Shown here piece by piece: positions 9,841 to 20,856 of a stretch of 64,000 bases of DNA (positions are counted from its first letter, which is position 1; each line of letters begins with the position of its first letter). The notes beneath the pieces are model-generated. The model was not told the origin of the DNA and did no database searches. It was given only the letters and a program-made list of their open reading frames with translations. The position numbers and the translations under genes were made by a program. Location: NCBI GenBank assembly GCA_031841125.1, contig CM063111.1, forward strand, positions 36,778,955-36,842,954. Direction: 5' to 3'. This DNA comes from Acanthococcus lagerstroemiae. Lineage: Eukaryota; Arthropoda; Insecta; Hemiptera; Eriococcidae.

Positions 9841-12156
9841 TTAGGTACTCTGAAAACAAAAGTCACACAGCCAAAATCCTATATTATCGTAATCAGTGCA
9901 AGCCTCATGAGCCCATTTTTGACATATATTGCACTGTATCCAAGATTCTCCGGATTCCGATATATTGGAGTCACAAATAAGGCACGGATAGTCCTCCTCT
10001 CTTTGCGGTTCATTTGGCCCTGATAGAAATATCAATTTGGGAGTGTTCAACAACTGAGGTTTCTTACGTTGACGCCTAGGCTCAGCTTCATCACTTTGAA
10101 AACGCTCTTGTTTTGTAGAAAAGAATGCTTTTCTCATTTTGGAATTTCTTTTCGTACTGTTTTCTGCTTGCTGCGGCTGTTTTTCCACTGGTTTTGATTT
10201 TGCAGGTATCTTAGGTTTCTTAACTTAAGTTTTTTTCTTCTTAGCTTCTTTCAGTCCATTTTTAACCGGGGTTGAAGTGAGGATTTCAAATTTCTGGGCT
10301 CTACTCTTGCGATTTTTAACAGCACAATCAACACATTTGGGAACTGGGAGAATATCTTCGCGTGTGACAATTTTTTTCTCTTCAGTAGTAAGGCTGCTGT
10401 CTGCAGGAGTACCAGATATCTGCATAGCTCCTTGGTTGACTGAAGGCGTGTAATTTGACGTTGATGGCTGGAACAGTGATTCATCCATTGGGGGAGGGTC
10501 ATCAATAAGTTGCTCAATCAGTTCCTCCTCTGGGCTTTGTACCACCTCTGCTACATTAATCTGCTCATCGTTTAGACTGATATCAGTGACTGTGGCAGGC
10601 AAAAATTCTTCCTCCGTAAATTCCAGTCTTTTTGAACCCTTTGATAGCATTCACGGGAGTAAGCTGATGCTAGAAAAGCTGGTGTGAATATATCGCCAAT
10701 ATCATGAAAGGTGATAATACGTGCTGGATGTTTCTTTTGCCACTTCAGAATTTCAAGCTCAAAGTAACTTTTAAAAGAGCTATAAACTGAAACATCAAGT
10801 GGTTGTAATTTGTGTGTTGTATGAGGAGGCACAGAAAGTAAATCAATATAATTTTCAGTGGCAAAATCTAAAACTTCAACATTACGATGAGGCTCATGAT
10901 TATCAATGATGAGCAAAATACGTTTATCTGCAGTTGGTCTTACTTGAGCCACAAAAAACTTCAACCATTGCAAAAAATGGTTGCCCGTCATCTATCCACT
11001 ATCCGAAGTTAAGCACAGAGTATCAGGAGGAAGATTCTTCGTAAAAGTTGGATTAATTTTTTTTCTTCTTGGAAATGAAAGAGTAGTCAGGTAAAAAATT
11101 GCCACTTGATGAAGCGCAACTCATCACAGTCATCAGTTGGCCGCGTTCTACTGATGATATAACACCAACTTGCTTCTGGCTTTTAGTGCTGTAGATAAAT
11201 GGCGATCTATTAATTGATAGTTTGATTCCTATAAAAAATTGAAAAGTCCTAAATTATAATTGAACTATTCAAAGCAAAGGAAGATTAGCTAGTGGTTCAT
11301 CCTTACCAGTCTCATCAGCATTCCATATTTGACTTTTGGTGTATTTATTTTTCTCCATTAATGTTTCTAAAATCTGAAAAATTCGATAAACTTGCGGTTT
11401 ATTAAAACCACGAGCCCGAGCTATCGAGGTTGGCTCTAGCTTATGAAAGCTAATGTTTGGATCGAAGAGCAAAATTCTGAAGCCATTGTTCACCAGCACC
11501 TGTTGCTTTAAATGGATGCTTTATTTTATTCCGTTCAGCGAATGCCAATGCTAATTGAGAAATATCTTTTCGAGTCAGGCCATAGAAACTTGAATCAAGT
11601 CTCACAATATGATCCACTATCATTGCTTCCTGCTCATCAGTGAAAACGTTTTTAAAACGCCCCAGTTTCTGTGGATCGAATAAGTTAGTCATTAGCTTGA
11701 GTCAGTTATTTCGTAGAATAAATTAAGGCTTCTTACCTTTTTCTGAACAATTTTTTCTTCTCCTTTCTGCAGAGACTTTTAATATCGTTTATAAAAGGTT
11801 GGGTATGGGATGTTGAATTCTCGAGCAGCTTCTCGAAGACCCATTTTTTTCTCATCCTCTGTTTTGATCGCTTCATTTAATTGTTCCAGAGACCAACTAC
11901 CATCTTCTGTCCGCCTTTTATACTTGTAAACCATTTTCTGATGACAGTTGAATGAAAAAGTCATATTAATGCGCTGAAAATTATTACCCCGGGTAAAGAG
12001 CGGAAAATTCCAAAGAAAATACCCAAGACAATGGCTCCAAAAATTGTTGCGTTTTAAAGTCTGGCGCATCAACCCGACCTCAAGAGGAACCGACCTCGTC
12101 CCTGTACAATTTACTCCCGACTCGTCTTTCGGCACGTGGACAAAGCCCACGTACAC
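9841..12156 (-). pseudogene. Tigger/pogo-like transposase with C-terminal PHD-type finger, broken
   Basis: On the minus strand the pieces are, in order: a psq-type helix-turn-helix (EQLNEAIKTEDEKKMGLREA); a CENP-B-like DNA-binding block (11692-11450); ARARGFNKPQVYRIFQ and the first catalytic Asp in WNADETG; then, after a break, LLIIDNHEPHRN and PPHTTHKLQPLDVSVYSSFK (10991-10572) of the DDE_1 fold; an acidic linker; and a C4HC3 finger (CLICD, CNICQKWAHEAC, WLCDFC). Frames change near 11480, 11270-11000, 10600 and 10210, some possibly at introns. A C-terminal PHD-type finger occurs in some pogo-like elements. Confidence 0.8.
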
Positions 12157-13057
12157 AGCTAGCTAAACGCATTTCAAAAATTTACGAATTCGATTTTTGA
12201 GTATAAGCCATTTGGCACGCAGTCTTGCCAAAATGAGGAGCCGTTTATACGATTGCGACCATTACCGCTAATAAATTAGGGTGCACATGATTTACTTCAA
12301 TGGTCTTAATTTTTGGTACCATGACGCACATGGGTTCCCACCACATGGTCTACAAAAATTGTGTCAAAATCAAAATTTCGCCCTCGAACTGACTAGGATT
12401 GTCCGGACTGACACACTCGGATTTCCTGAGAGAAAGAACAGGAGATACTACTTTCGCCTAGCCTTGCACTTGTTTCCGAACCACTACCAACGCAAAATAT
12501 TAAAGTACTTACGAAATGAGAAGATCTCATCCGTAGACAGTTTCACCACTTCAACTCGTTGTTCAGTTAATTTAACGGCTCGAATTGGATCTAATTCCGT
12601 GAGACGATCGCCAAAATCACCACTCGAAACAGCGGACGCGAAAAAACAGTTGGAATGACGCGTCGGCCTCGTGCTCCATCTCGAATTTTGAAATCTAGAC
12701 TCGACTGCTCGAATTTTGACACCCAGACTAGAAAGTTGAAATTTAGGACTCGAAAGAATGAATTTGGACTCGACAGAAAAACGAAATTTTGAATGGTTAA
12801 TCCGGCTAAACTTTCCCAAATGGTACTTAGAGCGGTTTCACACGTATCCGTTTTTGCTGAGCCGACGTCGGACCAATGTTCGTTCTAATGCTGTCACACG
12901 CATCCGTTTGCATCCGTTTTTAGCGTTCCGGAACAGCTGTTCACGATTGATCGGTGATTATTTTCAAGATTTGATAATGTGAAATCTGTTTTTGAGGTTT
13001 TGATTATTCATTTTGCAAATTGAAAACATGGATCGTGATCAAGTGTTGGCATTATAT
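12157..13057. other. No gene recognised
   Basis: The only long frame (12819-12484, minus) has no recognisable domain. Near 12838-12930 the phrase TCACACG(T/C)ATCCGTTTT occurs twice, a weak local repeat. Several CTCGAATTTTGA-like phrases lie at 12680-12790. Confidence 0.4.
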
Positions 13058-13290
13058 TTGAATCGGTCAGAACCAAAAGGGTTTAAGTCCAAAAATCGCA
13101 CTTTCCAGGAAGCGAAAAAAACTGTTTTATTCGAAAATTTGGAAATCGTGGTATACGTCCTTCAGGGTGGCGGTAGAGGATCACAAGAGACAACTTTTGA
13201 GCCCGGTCCCGTCGAATAAAATTTTGATGGGCCGAATCTGGGGGGCTCAAAGTTTTTGGACTTGGCGCCTTTTGGTTCCGAATGATTTTT
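13058..13290. mobile_element. Inverted-repeat element, first copy
   Basis: The left end has AATCGGTCAGAACCAAAAGG. Its reverse complement returns at about 13250-13285 (CCTTTTGGTTCCGAATGATT), giving a ~230-bp inverted-repeat unit. A relative lies at 13826-14145 on the far side of a SINE. Confidence 0.55.
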
Positions 13291-13339
13291 TTTGCCGTTT
13301 TACGGCTTGAAATTGCCCCCCTCCTTTGTAGCCGGACAT

Positions 13340-13799
13340 AAATAATAAATAAATAAATACAGCTTTGAAACAGATGTTTCGGTCCACCCACTGGGACATA
13401 GGCCTCCTTGATCAGTTATTTTGATACAAAGGTTTTAGTCCTAATTCGCCTTGGTGACAAGCCATTACTGGGGAATGGTTATGAAAGAATTTTCTTTCTC
13501 TATAAGGGGCATGAATCCTGCATGGCACATCAGACTAGTCAGGTGTTAGCAGTCTATAAGTGTGTCTAACCCAATTGTAGTCTTTTTGAATTTCGACGGA
13601 ACACTGAAATTGAACTCTACCTCTTGCTACAATTGGTGTGGCTTGGTCGGATGTTAAAGTTTGTTTTCATATATTCTTGTATTTTATTATTTTCTCATGA
13701 TATTTTAATATTTAAAATTCGCCGTCCGTACCGGAATTCGAACCCGCATTCCGTGGTTTTTAAGAGGCAGCGTTCGCATTCACTCGGCCACCAGGCCAC
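13340..13799 (-). mobile_element. tRNA-derived SINE with ATTT tail
   Basis: On the minus strand the head (13799-13729) looks like a tRNA. It has an A-box region GGTGGCCGAGTG and a B-box GGGTTCGAATTCC, the internal pol III promoter. A ~370-bp body follows, with CAGTGGGTGGACCGAAACATC near its end and a tail of ATTT units. AGCCAGACAT (13800-13809) and AGCCGGACAT (13330-13339) flank it, a 10-bp target duplication with one mismatch. SINEs depend on LINE reverse transcriptase. Confidence 0.8.
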
Positions 13800-13825
13800 A
13801 GCCAGACATATGTAAAGGGGTCACT

Positions 13826-14145
13826 TTAGTCTTGAAAATAGCACTTTTCAGGTATAAAAATGCAAAAAGAGAGGGGGTGAGCCGGAATTTTGTATTTGTT
13901 TCTATTTTGTACCCTAAAATACACCATTTTCAAATAACTTCTGGATAAAATCCATTTTTTGAAAAAAAATTTATTACAAAAAAATGAAAGAAAGCGATGT
14001 TGCCAAAAAGCACTTTCCCAGCTGTTTCGCGAAATTTCGACCACACCAGCAGATCCGCGATACTTCAATACCCCATAATCCGTGAAAAAAGCAAAAACGA
14101 CAAAAGTGGACTTGAACCCTTTTGGTTCTAACCGATTCATTTATA
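13826..14145. mobile_element. Inverted-repeat element, second copy
   Basis: The right end (about 14105-14145, ACCCTTTTGGTTCTAACCGA) is the reverse complement of the 13058 terminus. The left part (AGTCTTGAAAATAGCACTTTTCAGG) resembles 13085-13112. The superfamily is not assigned and there is no convincing coding capacity. Confidence 0.5.
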
Positions 14146-14786
14146 GGTATATCTTTGAGGTCAAGTTAAATATCAAAATACGTCTAGCAAACTGTCTGTC
14201 TGTCTACTGCCTGTCCGGCTTTCTTTCTGTCTAGGGTTCTGGAATTTTTTCTCTGATGACATCAGCGAGAGGAAGACCTAATGTTTAGAGTATAATATGA
14301 AAATGAAACACTGTTAAGACTTGTTACGACTGCTCATACATGTTTTAAGTTTCTGCGAATTCAATAAATGTTGTCAGGACTTTTTCAAACTTACTGAAAC
14401 CTTATTTAATCTCGTGTCAAGCAGGGCAGGATCTAGGATTTTAGAGCCCCGGGATTGAAGCTTGGTGGAGCTCCTCCCCCGACAGGAAAAAACTCAAACA
14501 TCAGGGCTAAACTAATGTGCGAATACCCTATGAAGAAAAAATATGAAATAAACTAAGGAATTGTAATGCACAAAATGTTCCATTAGGTGACAGATATATG
14601 CAGAATAGAGTGACAAAGGTTGAGGGCAGCTTTCTCCTATTCTGGGAATAAATACTTCTTGGGGCCGTTGTAACCAGAAATAAAATAAGAGTAATAATAT
14701 ATTAGATTATGTGTCCTAGAGTAAGAAAGCATTAAATAAATAAAATAAATTGATGAGTGGTGGTATGGTGAGACGTATATGCACGC
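14146..14786. other. No gene recognised; probable 5' part of the Harbinger element
   Basis: Noncoding, with short CTGT-rich microsatellite-like runs near 14190-14230. The Harbinger 5' end should lie here, but I could not fix its terminal repeat. Confidence 0.35.
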
Positions 14787-15160
14787 ATGCCAACGTGGCC
14801 CCTGAGATACCGTATCCCCGGTTTCGGAAACTACCCTTTCGAGTATTGCATCAACGGCCAGAGGGGGTGGTGGCACAGAAGAAGAAAGCGAGTAGAAAAT
14901 CGTAAATGTTGGGTTAGCGATATTAACTCAAAACGCCTCACTTTAGGAGTATTCCATACATTATTTGTGGAACTTCGTCAGGATAACGATAAATTTTTCA
15001 ACTATTTTCGAATGAGCATAACTTCCTTTGACGAGCTAGACGCTAAATTAAAACCTAGTCTTCAACGTCAAAATACTGAGATGTGAGACTGTATCTCTCC
15101 AACAGAAATGTTAGCAGTTACAATCAGGTAAGTCATTTTTTTATTTATTTCAAAACAGTG

Positions 15161-16439
15161 TTACATCGAAAAGATGTCACCTGTAGCAGGAGTCTCATTA
15201 GATGCGTTAGTGTACATCAAATTTCCAGAAGAGAAAGTTGTGAAACTTGGGGAAGGATTGTTGCTGTATGAGAATGCTGGCGATCCATAATCCATGACCG
15301 AAGGTGAAAAGCCTGACCCATCTTTCGACGACCACGCTGAAGTACGGCCAGAGGAGCTTACGGCTGAGTGGTGTACTGGTGTGGGTTGACAAAAGGGTGG
15401 TGCTGAATGCGGGAAACGTGAGTAAGGTTGTACAAACGCCATCACAGAATCTGCAGATCGCGCTCTCATACTTCTATTACGATATCCACCAGGTGGTAAA
15501 GAACGGGAGCCCATCATCGAATCATCAAATCCTCGACTATTCTTGATTTCTTTAAGAATCGCCTTAACCATTTGCTGGAACTCGAAAATTTCATCGCCTT
15601 CTAGCGAATCCAAAGTGCTGCTGATACCTTGAGTAAGAAAAAATACAAAATTGTCACACATATTTTGAAAGTACACCTTTGAAAATGAATTCTCAGTCAC
15701 TTTACCTTTGAAAGAAGACGAGTACCACTTTGGCTTTTCACTTAGCACGTTCAAAATCTCGTCCTCCAATTTATCTCTATTTGCTTTTCGCAATGAAGTT
15801 CCACTGTCCCTTGCATACGTACGACCAGTAGTTACATCATTCTCTTCTTCCCTTGGATTAGTGCTGGGAAAAAACCGATTATTCGGTGATCGAATCATAT
15901 TCGAATAGTGTCAAAAACCGAATGGGATAACGAATATTCGGTTTCAAAATCGGTGTTGGATACCATATTCGTCCAACAGAAGCGCTTCCTCATACAAAAT
16001 TGTACCTATTAGAATTTTCTTGGCGAAATAAGCGCTCCTTAACACAAATTTTTAATTGATCCAAAATTGATTTTAAAACCGAATATTCGAACAGCCATAT
16101 TTGAATGGTAGAAAACCGATTATATTTGATTAGTCGATTATTTGTCACAGCACTACCTTGGATTATGGGGAGCTGAGTCTCCATCAACATCCTCCTCTCT
16201 GTTGTCATCAGCAATCAATGGCTCATTACTACCAGTATTGGCATCATCATTTCTTTCATAGCTGTCAGCAATAGGTCGTGGGTCAAGAACTGCATTGAGG
16301 AAAGCAAGCTGATCAGCATAGATGTATTTCTTTATTTTCTTGGCACCAGTTCCAGATTTTTTAGAATTTTTCTCCCTTCCTTTCCACCGCACATAGCCGT
16401 CTCAGATACTGAACCAACTTTTCTTCACGGCAGCATCTG
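15161..16439 (-). pseudogene. Harbinger MADF/BESS accessory protein, antisense in the transposase intron
   Basis: Minus-strand coding runs from ~16439, after a TTTCAG acceptor, to the stop at 15161. It shows the end of a MADF (Myb/SANT-like) domain (DGYVRWKG, KKSGTGAKKIKKYIYADQLA), an acidic middle, and a BESS-like segment (FFLTQGISSTLDSLEGDEIF). In Harbinger elements this second protein helps bring transposase to DNA and into the nucleus. Codons are interrupted by a 297-bp hAT MITE (15859-16155), after which the same frame resumes (NPREEENDVTTG). There is also a stop before DGYVRW. An upstream exon for the start of MADF was not found. Confidence 0.8.
15859..16155. mobile_element. hAT MITE with 8-bp target duplication
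   Basis: The ends TAGTGCTGGGA and TCACAGCACTA are inverted repeats of hAT type. CCTTGGAT flanks both sides exactly (15851-15858 and 16156-16163). The interior is full of inverted CGAATATTCGG-like phrases. It lies inside the MADF coding sequence. Confidence 0.92.
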
Positions 16440-17770
16440 AAATGAAAATAATTATTTTCAGATACCTGGCAAGTGGAAATAGATTTACTGATCTCTCATA
16501 CACTTTTTGAATGGGAATTTCTACCATCAGCGGAATTGTAAGAGGAGTCTGTCAGTGCATCTGGACTATTGGATGTGGTGAATGTATGCCCAAACCAAAT
16601 CGAGAGAAATGGGAACAGATAGCTGATGGTTTTTGGAAGCATTCAAATTTTCCTAACTGTGCATAGGCGCAGTTGATGGAAAACATATTCGATTGACTAA
16701 TCCTGACAATTCAGTGTATTTCAATTACAAGGGTTACTCTTCCATTGTATTAATGGCTGTCGCAGATTCAGTATACCGCTTTGTAACTGTAGATATTGGA
16801 AGCTATGGGAAAGACTCGGACTCAGCCATTTTTCAAAGAACATCACTATGGAAAAGTATTATCGAAAGTAATGCAGATTTGCCAGACAGTCGCTCAATTC
16901 CGGAGACTAATCTGCCCGCCATTCAATACGTCCTCGTTGGGGATGAAGCTTTTCCACAGCACATACATTTAATGCGACCTTATGGCGGAAACAGTCTCTC
17001 ACTCCATAAAAGAATGTCCAACTATTAACAAGAGCTCGATGTTACGTTGAATGTACGTTCGGAATTTTAAGTAATAAATGGAGGATTTTCCATCGAGCCA
17101 TTAATTCGGACCCAGATTATGCAATTGAAATTGTGAAAGTCTGTGTGATATTGCACAGCTTTGTACGAGCATGAGATGGACATCGGTTTGATGATACAAT
17201 GACTATTTATAGCTTCGAGGATAATGAGGAAGAAGTTGATGGAAGATCAAATTGTGGATCCGCTGCAGCAAATGATAAGAGCGTTGACCAAAAACGAACG
17301 GGTAAAAGGAAATATCGATTCCTATTGTAAATTCAAGTCACATCTGCTAGCAGAGCTCAGCAGCAGTTTTCCTAATGAAATTGCGAAGTATTGTGCTGTG
17401 CGCGGAGATGACAGACCAGTCTCATAACTCCTGGTTAGGAGATAGTGATTACCGGAACTTGAACACACGAATTAAATTTCGTGTTGCGAATGAGTACTTG
17501 TTGAAATTCAGATGTTTCTGAGTGTCAACCAGGGTTGCCAACTCCTGATTTCAAGATTCCCGGACACACCCAACAAGCAAAAAAAAAAATCACTACTATT
17601 TTGCCGCCCTCCAAGATTTTGCTGTAACATTAATTTTTTAGGAAATTAATAGCACTAAGGTTCAAACATCATTTTAAACATTGTAAAATTCGTGTTATAA
17701 ATTTTATTCATATAGGTGGTAGGTATAAAATAATACAAACAATGACTTAGAAATTTAGTATAAACTTTTC

Positions 17771-20211
17771 TTAAATCTTAAATTTATATTTTTCTTGTTT
17801 TCTGACTTTATCTAGCCCACAATTTTGATTCTTTATGAAGTGACAGAATTCCGTGCAACTAAAATCAAAATTATGTCTGACACATAATTCTCCTTTAAGA
17901 ACGCCAACACCCATTTTGTTGCGTTCATCCGACCAGTGGCGGTTCATAACACTGAAAACGCCTTCGCAGAACGAATTACTGCTGTGAATGGCCATTACAT
18001 GGGCCAATAATTTTAGCAGATTTGGAACTGATTCACGGCCAGCTTTACGAAAATATATACACCATATTTCTTTGCTGTTAATACTGGAGGAACTTGGCAA
18101 CTTCAAAAATTGTTCAAGTACCGTTATCTCATCAAATAAGTGGTCGCAATACAACTTAATGCCCAATAATTTGGCAGTATTCTCGCATTCTTCGAACGTT
18201 GGGCTCTTTTCATTGGGCGATATTTTCAAGGCTACTAATTTCTTGAAGGGACTGTTCTCAAAGTCATAATATTTCTCCAAATATTCGATCGATCTTGAAT
18301 ATACGTTTTCGAGTACTGTCAAGAATTTTTTTTGATCCTGTTTTTCATGTATCATCAACGAATCTCTAACAATTACACCGCAAAACTTCTTCTCAAGTCT
18401 CGATGTTACATCAGCTCTGAGGCACACCATCTCACAATGTAAATCAAAAGCATTAAAATCATTGCTTTCAAATTTTCTTAGATAACTGTTGAAAAGTTCG
18501 CAGACATGGCTCACTAAATAGATGTAGCATTCAGGAATTGAAAGCTCATTAGGTTGATTAAGACCATCTTGTTGATCACCAAAAAATCTCCAAATGATAT
18601 CTGGGTAGTCTTCTTCTCCCAGTTTGATGAAATACGTTTTCAGAGGCCCTAAATTTTTAATAATCCTGTCGACAGCACTGGCTAATGTCCAGCGAGTTAC
18701 AACATGTTGTAAAACTTCACTATATTCGCTATTGAAAAAGTCAAAGCATTCTTTCAATTCTTGAACTCTTGATGCAGACGTTGAGAACTCAGCATATATT
18801 TTCAAAACTAGATTTTCCACATCATATGGCAATTTCTTAAAACAGTACTTGACAGTGTTGTAAAGCACATGGCATAAACAGTTGGCTTTAATCAGATTAC
18901 CATTCAGCGTTTTCAATTTCTGGAAAATTAAACATTGTGAATCATAATTTACATTGGCATTATCAGCAGTATAGGCTACCACATTTTCAATTTTCAAACC
19001 AAATTTATTCAAAGATTTGATTATCATCCTTAATGACCTCTGCTGACTCTTCAGGAGACTCAAAAAAATCAAGTACGCGATTTCGAACGCCATTCTTTAA
19101 ACTGCCAGGGCTTTCATCAAAGGGATCATAATATCGAATACAAAGAGGAAATATCTTTCTGTTTTTCCTATTTGAGGCATCTATAGCTAATGAAAATGGA
19201 TGATCATTTGCCAATTTCTATAAGATGATTTCCAGGCTGAAAGGGCACAATACGTTTTCAACAATAGCCTCAAGTTTTGTTCGTCCCAGTTTCAGGCCTT
19301 TACAGACTTCCGAATCAAGAGTACAAAACTTTATCCAGTTTATTGCCACAATCCAAAGAAAGATAACTGTGACCATGGCGAACAGTATGATATGACTTTG
19401 TTATTTCAACCACTGCAATGCTATAATTTTTCTTCTTCCCTATAAATTTTGTGATGGTATTACTAATTTTCTGGGCAGCAACACGAGTTTTATGACCATT
19501 TGATGCCATATGCGACTGAACTGCACCCAAACTATCATACTTAACGAGGAAGGTTTTAGTACATATGGTACATCTAGCTGTATGCATATCATCAGTTCGA
19601 GCAATCCAGTTTTTAAAGAGGGGATCTTCCAACCATTCTTTTTGAAAATAACAAAATCTTCGTTTTGGTTTTGGTGGAGCTAAAGATAAATTAGAGGAAC
19701 ATGGTTCACTAATATTACTACCAGTTTCAAGCAATAATGAACCAGCGTTCCCTGTAGAAATGCTGCACCGATCAGAAAACTTTTCTGCAGGAGCTGGAAT
19801 TGACGTCGACCTTGATGTATCAGCACACACCATACCACAGGCTGTACCTGTACTGGGACCAGGTTCAAGTGATTGCATGGAAATCATGGAATTTGAAGCT
19901 GTACGTGTATCTTTTACCAGATCAAGTTCAGTTTCAGGAGCCACTGAATGAGAGACGCAGCCGGCATTCTCACCATTTCCTCCATCTTCATTTTCAGTTT
20001 CAATGACAGGGTCGTACATGTCATCTTTTTCAGCTTTACAATTACGAGTAGAGTTGAACTTGAATCTGAAGGAAAAAAGAAAATTGAAAGAACAACCAGT
20101 CAAGGCGCAAATCCGCAGTCCAGTATTGAGTATTGCCAGTATCCACACATTCTCACCAGACATCATAAATTGCAACTTGCAAATTTGCAATAAAATTATT
20201 ATCGTTCCCAT
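17771..20211 (-). pseudogene. hAT transposase with BED-type finger, nearly whole
   Basis: The N-terminal part (20211-19315) has an acidic/Ser-rich stretch and a BED-like zinc finger (WLEDPLFKNWIARTDD, ARCTICTKTF, SHMASNGHK). Then come the hAT core (FSLAIDASNRKNRKIFPL; ENVVAYTADNANVNY) and the C-terminal dimerisation region (AIHSSNSFCEGVFSVMNRHW) ending at 17771. Three lesions break it: a 1-nt insertion near 19317 (CTTGATTCGG), an in-frame TAG near 19220, and a frameshift near 19010-19030. The largest intact piece is 440 codons. It binds the CAGGGTTGCCAAC ends and cuts them. The first residues before the acidic part may be non-coding. Confidence 0.88.
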
Positions 20212-20570
20212 GCTAGACTACAGACTAGACAAATAGGAAGTAGACAGCTACAACTCAAACTCAAGATTTGTTATCTGTATGACAGGCATAGATGGGTAGT
20301 GGGTACTTACTTTTGTAGTTTCAAGATTATACGGTTGTTACTGCTGTTGATACTCGTGGTACATTTGTATTTTTCCATCGTTATTTCGTTAGTCGTTATG
20401 GTCAGTACTTCAATCAAAACTCATTATCGAATCTCAATTTCACAAACACGGAACACCCGGTAACGCCAACAATATGAGTAATGGTGATAGAGAAATCATA
20501 GTTCAAAGAAGCGATCATATCACAGGATTCACACCTCACAGGCCACTTACGGCAGACTGGCTGAAGCAGC

Positions 20571-20718
20571 TAAAGTCTGGTTTAGTTAAGAAACATAATT
20601 TTTTCATGGCGCTGATAACGTATTCTTGAACTCGTCCTTCCCCTCCAACTTCAAAATAACCATATATCGATGTGCCTTGCGGGTAGCCAGTTATGTTTCT
20701 TAACTGGACCAGACTTTA
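20571..20718. mobile_element. 148-bp MITE nested in the hAT element
   Basis: Ends TAAAGTCTGGTTTAGTTAAG and CTTAACTGGACCAGACTTTA are inverted repeats of ~28 bp. The inner core TTCTTGAACTCGTCCTTCCC recurs, reversed, in a second copy at 60715-60864. TA at the boundary may be the target site. It is noncoding. Confidence 0.85.
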
Positions 20719-20856
20719 CATTATTTTTTACTCGTTTAGTCCAAATTCCCGGACATTTATATTGTCCGGGAATGCTCTCTCCGTTTGAACGGACAACGAG
20801 GGAAATTTCCGGACTGTCCAGTTGAAAACCGGACAGTTGGCAACTCTGGTGTCAAC

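Larger units (their letters stand above)
14787..17200 (+). pseudogene. PIF/Harbinger transposase, two exons, broken
   Basis: Exon 1 (14787-15127) contains INSKRLTLGVFHTLFVELRQ and FNYFRMSITSFDEL, typical of Harbinger N-termini, and ends at a GTAAGT donor. Exon 2 starts at 16462 after TTTTCAG; the join gives the conserved LAVTIRYLASG. The DDE_4 core follows: VDGKHIRLTNP, DIGSYGKDSDSA and VGDEAFP, then in a shifted frame RCYVECTFGIL. All three catalytic acids are therefore present. Damage: TGA at 15084-15086 and 16508-16510 (both where Arg CGA is expected), and frameshifts near 16666 and 17028. The 1.33-kb intron carries an antisense MADF gene. The start codon is tentative. Confidence 0.88.
17522..20856. 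mobile_element. Complete hAT element with 8-bp target duplication
   Basis: The element proper is 17530-20848 (3,319 bp). It starts CAGGGTTGCCAACTCCTG and ends with the inverted CAGTTGGCAACTCTG. GTGTCAAC occurs exactly on each side (17522-17529 and 20849-20856). Both ends also carry CCGGACA-type phrases. It encodes one transposase on the minus strand and has a small MITE inserted near its 5' side (20571-20718). The empty site would read through GAGTGTCAACTTCTCG. Confidence 0.93.

Noticed and set aside
13729..13799. Functional tRNA gene on the minus strand
   Set aside because: A and B boxes are present, but the stems do not pair as a full tRNA and a ~370-bp body with ATTT tail and target duplication follows, so it is a SINE head.
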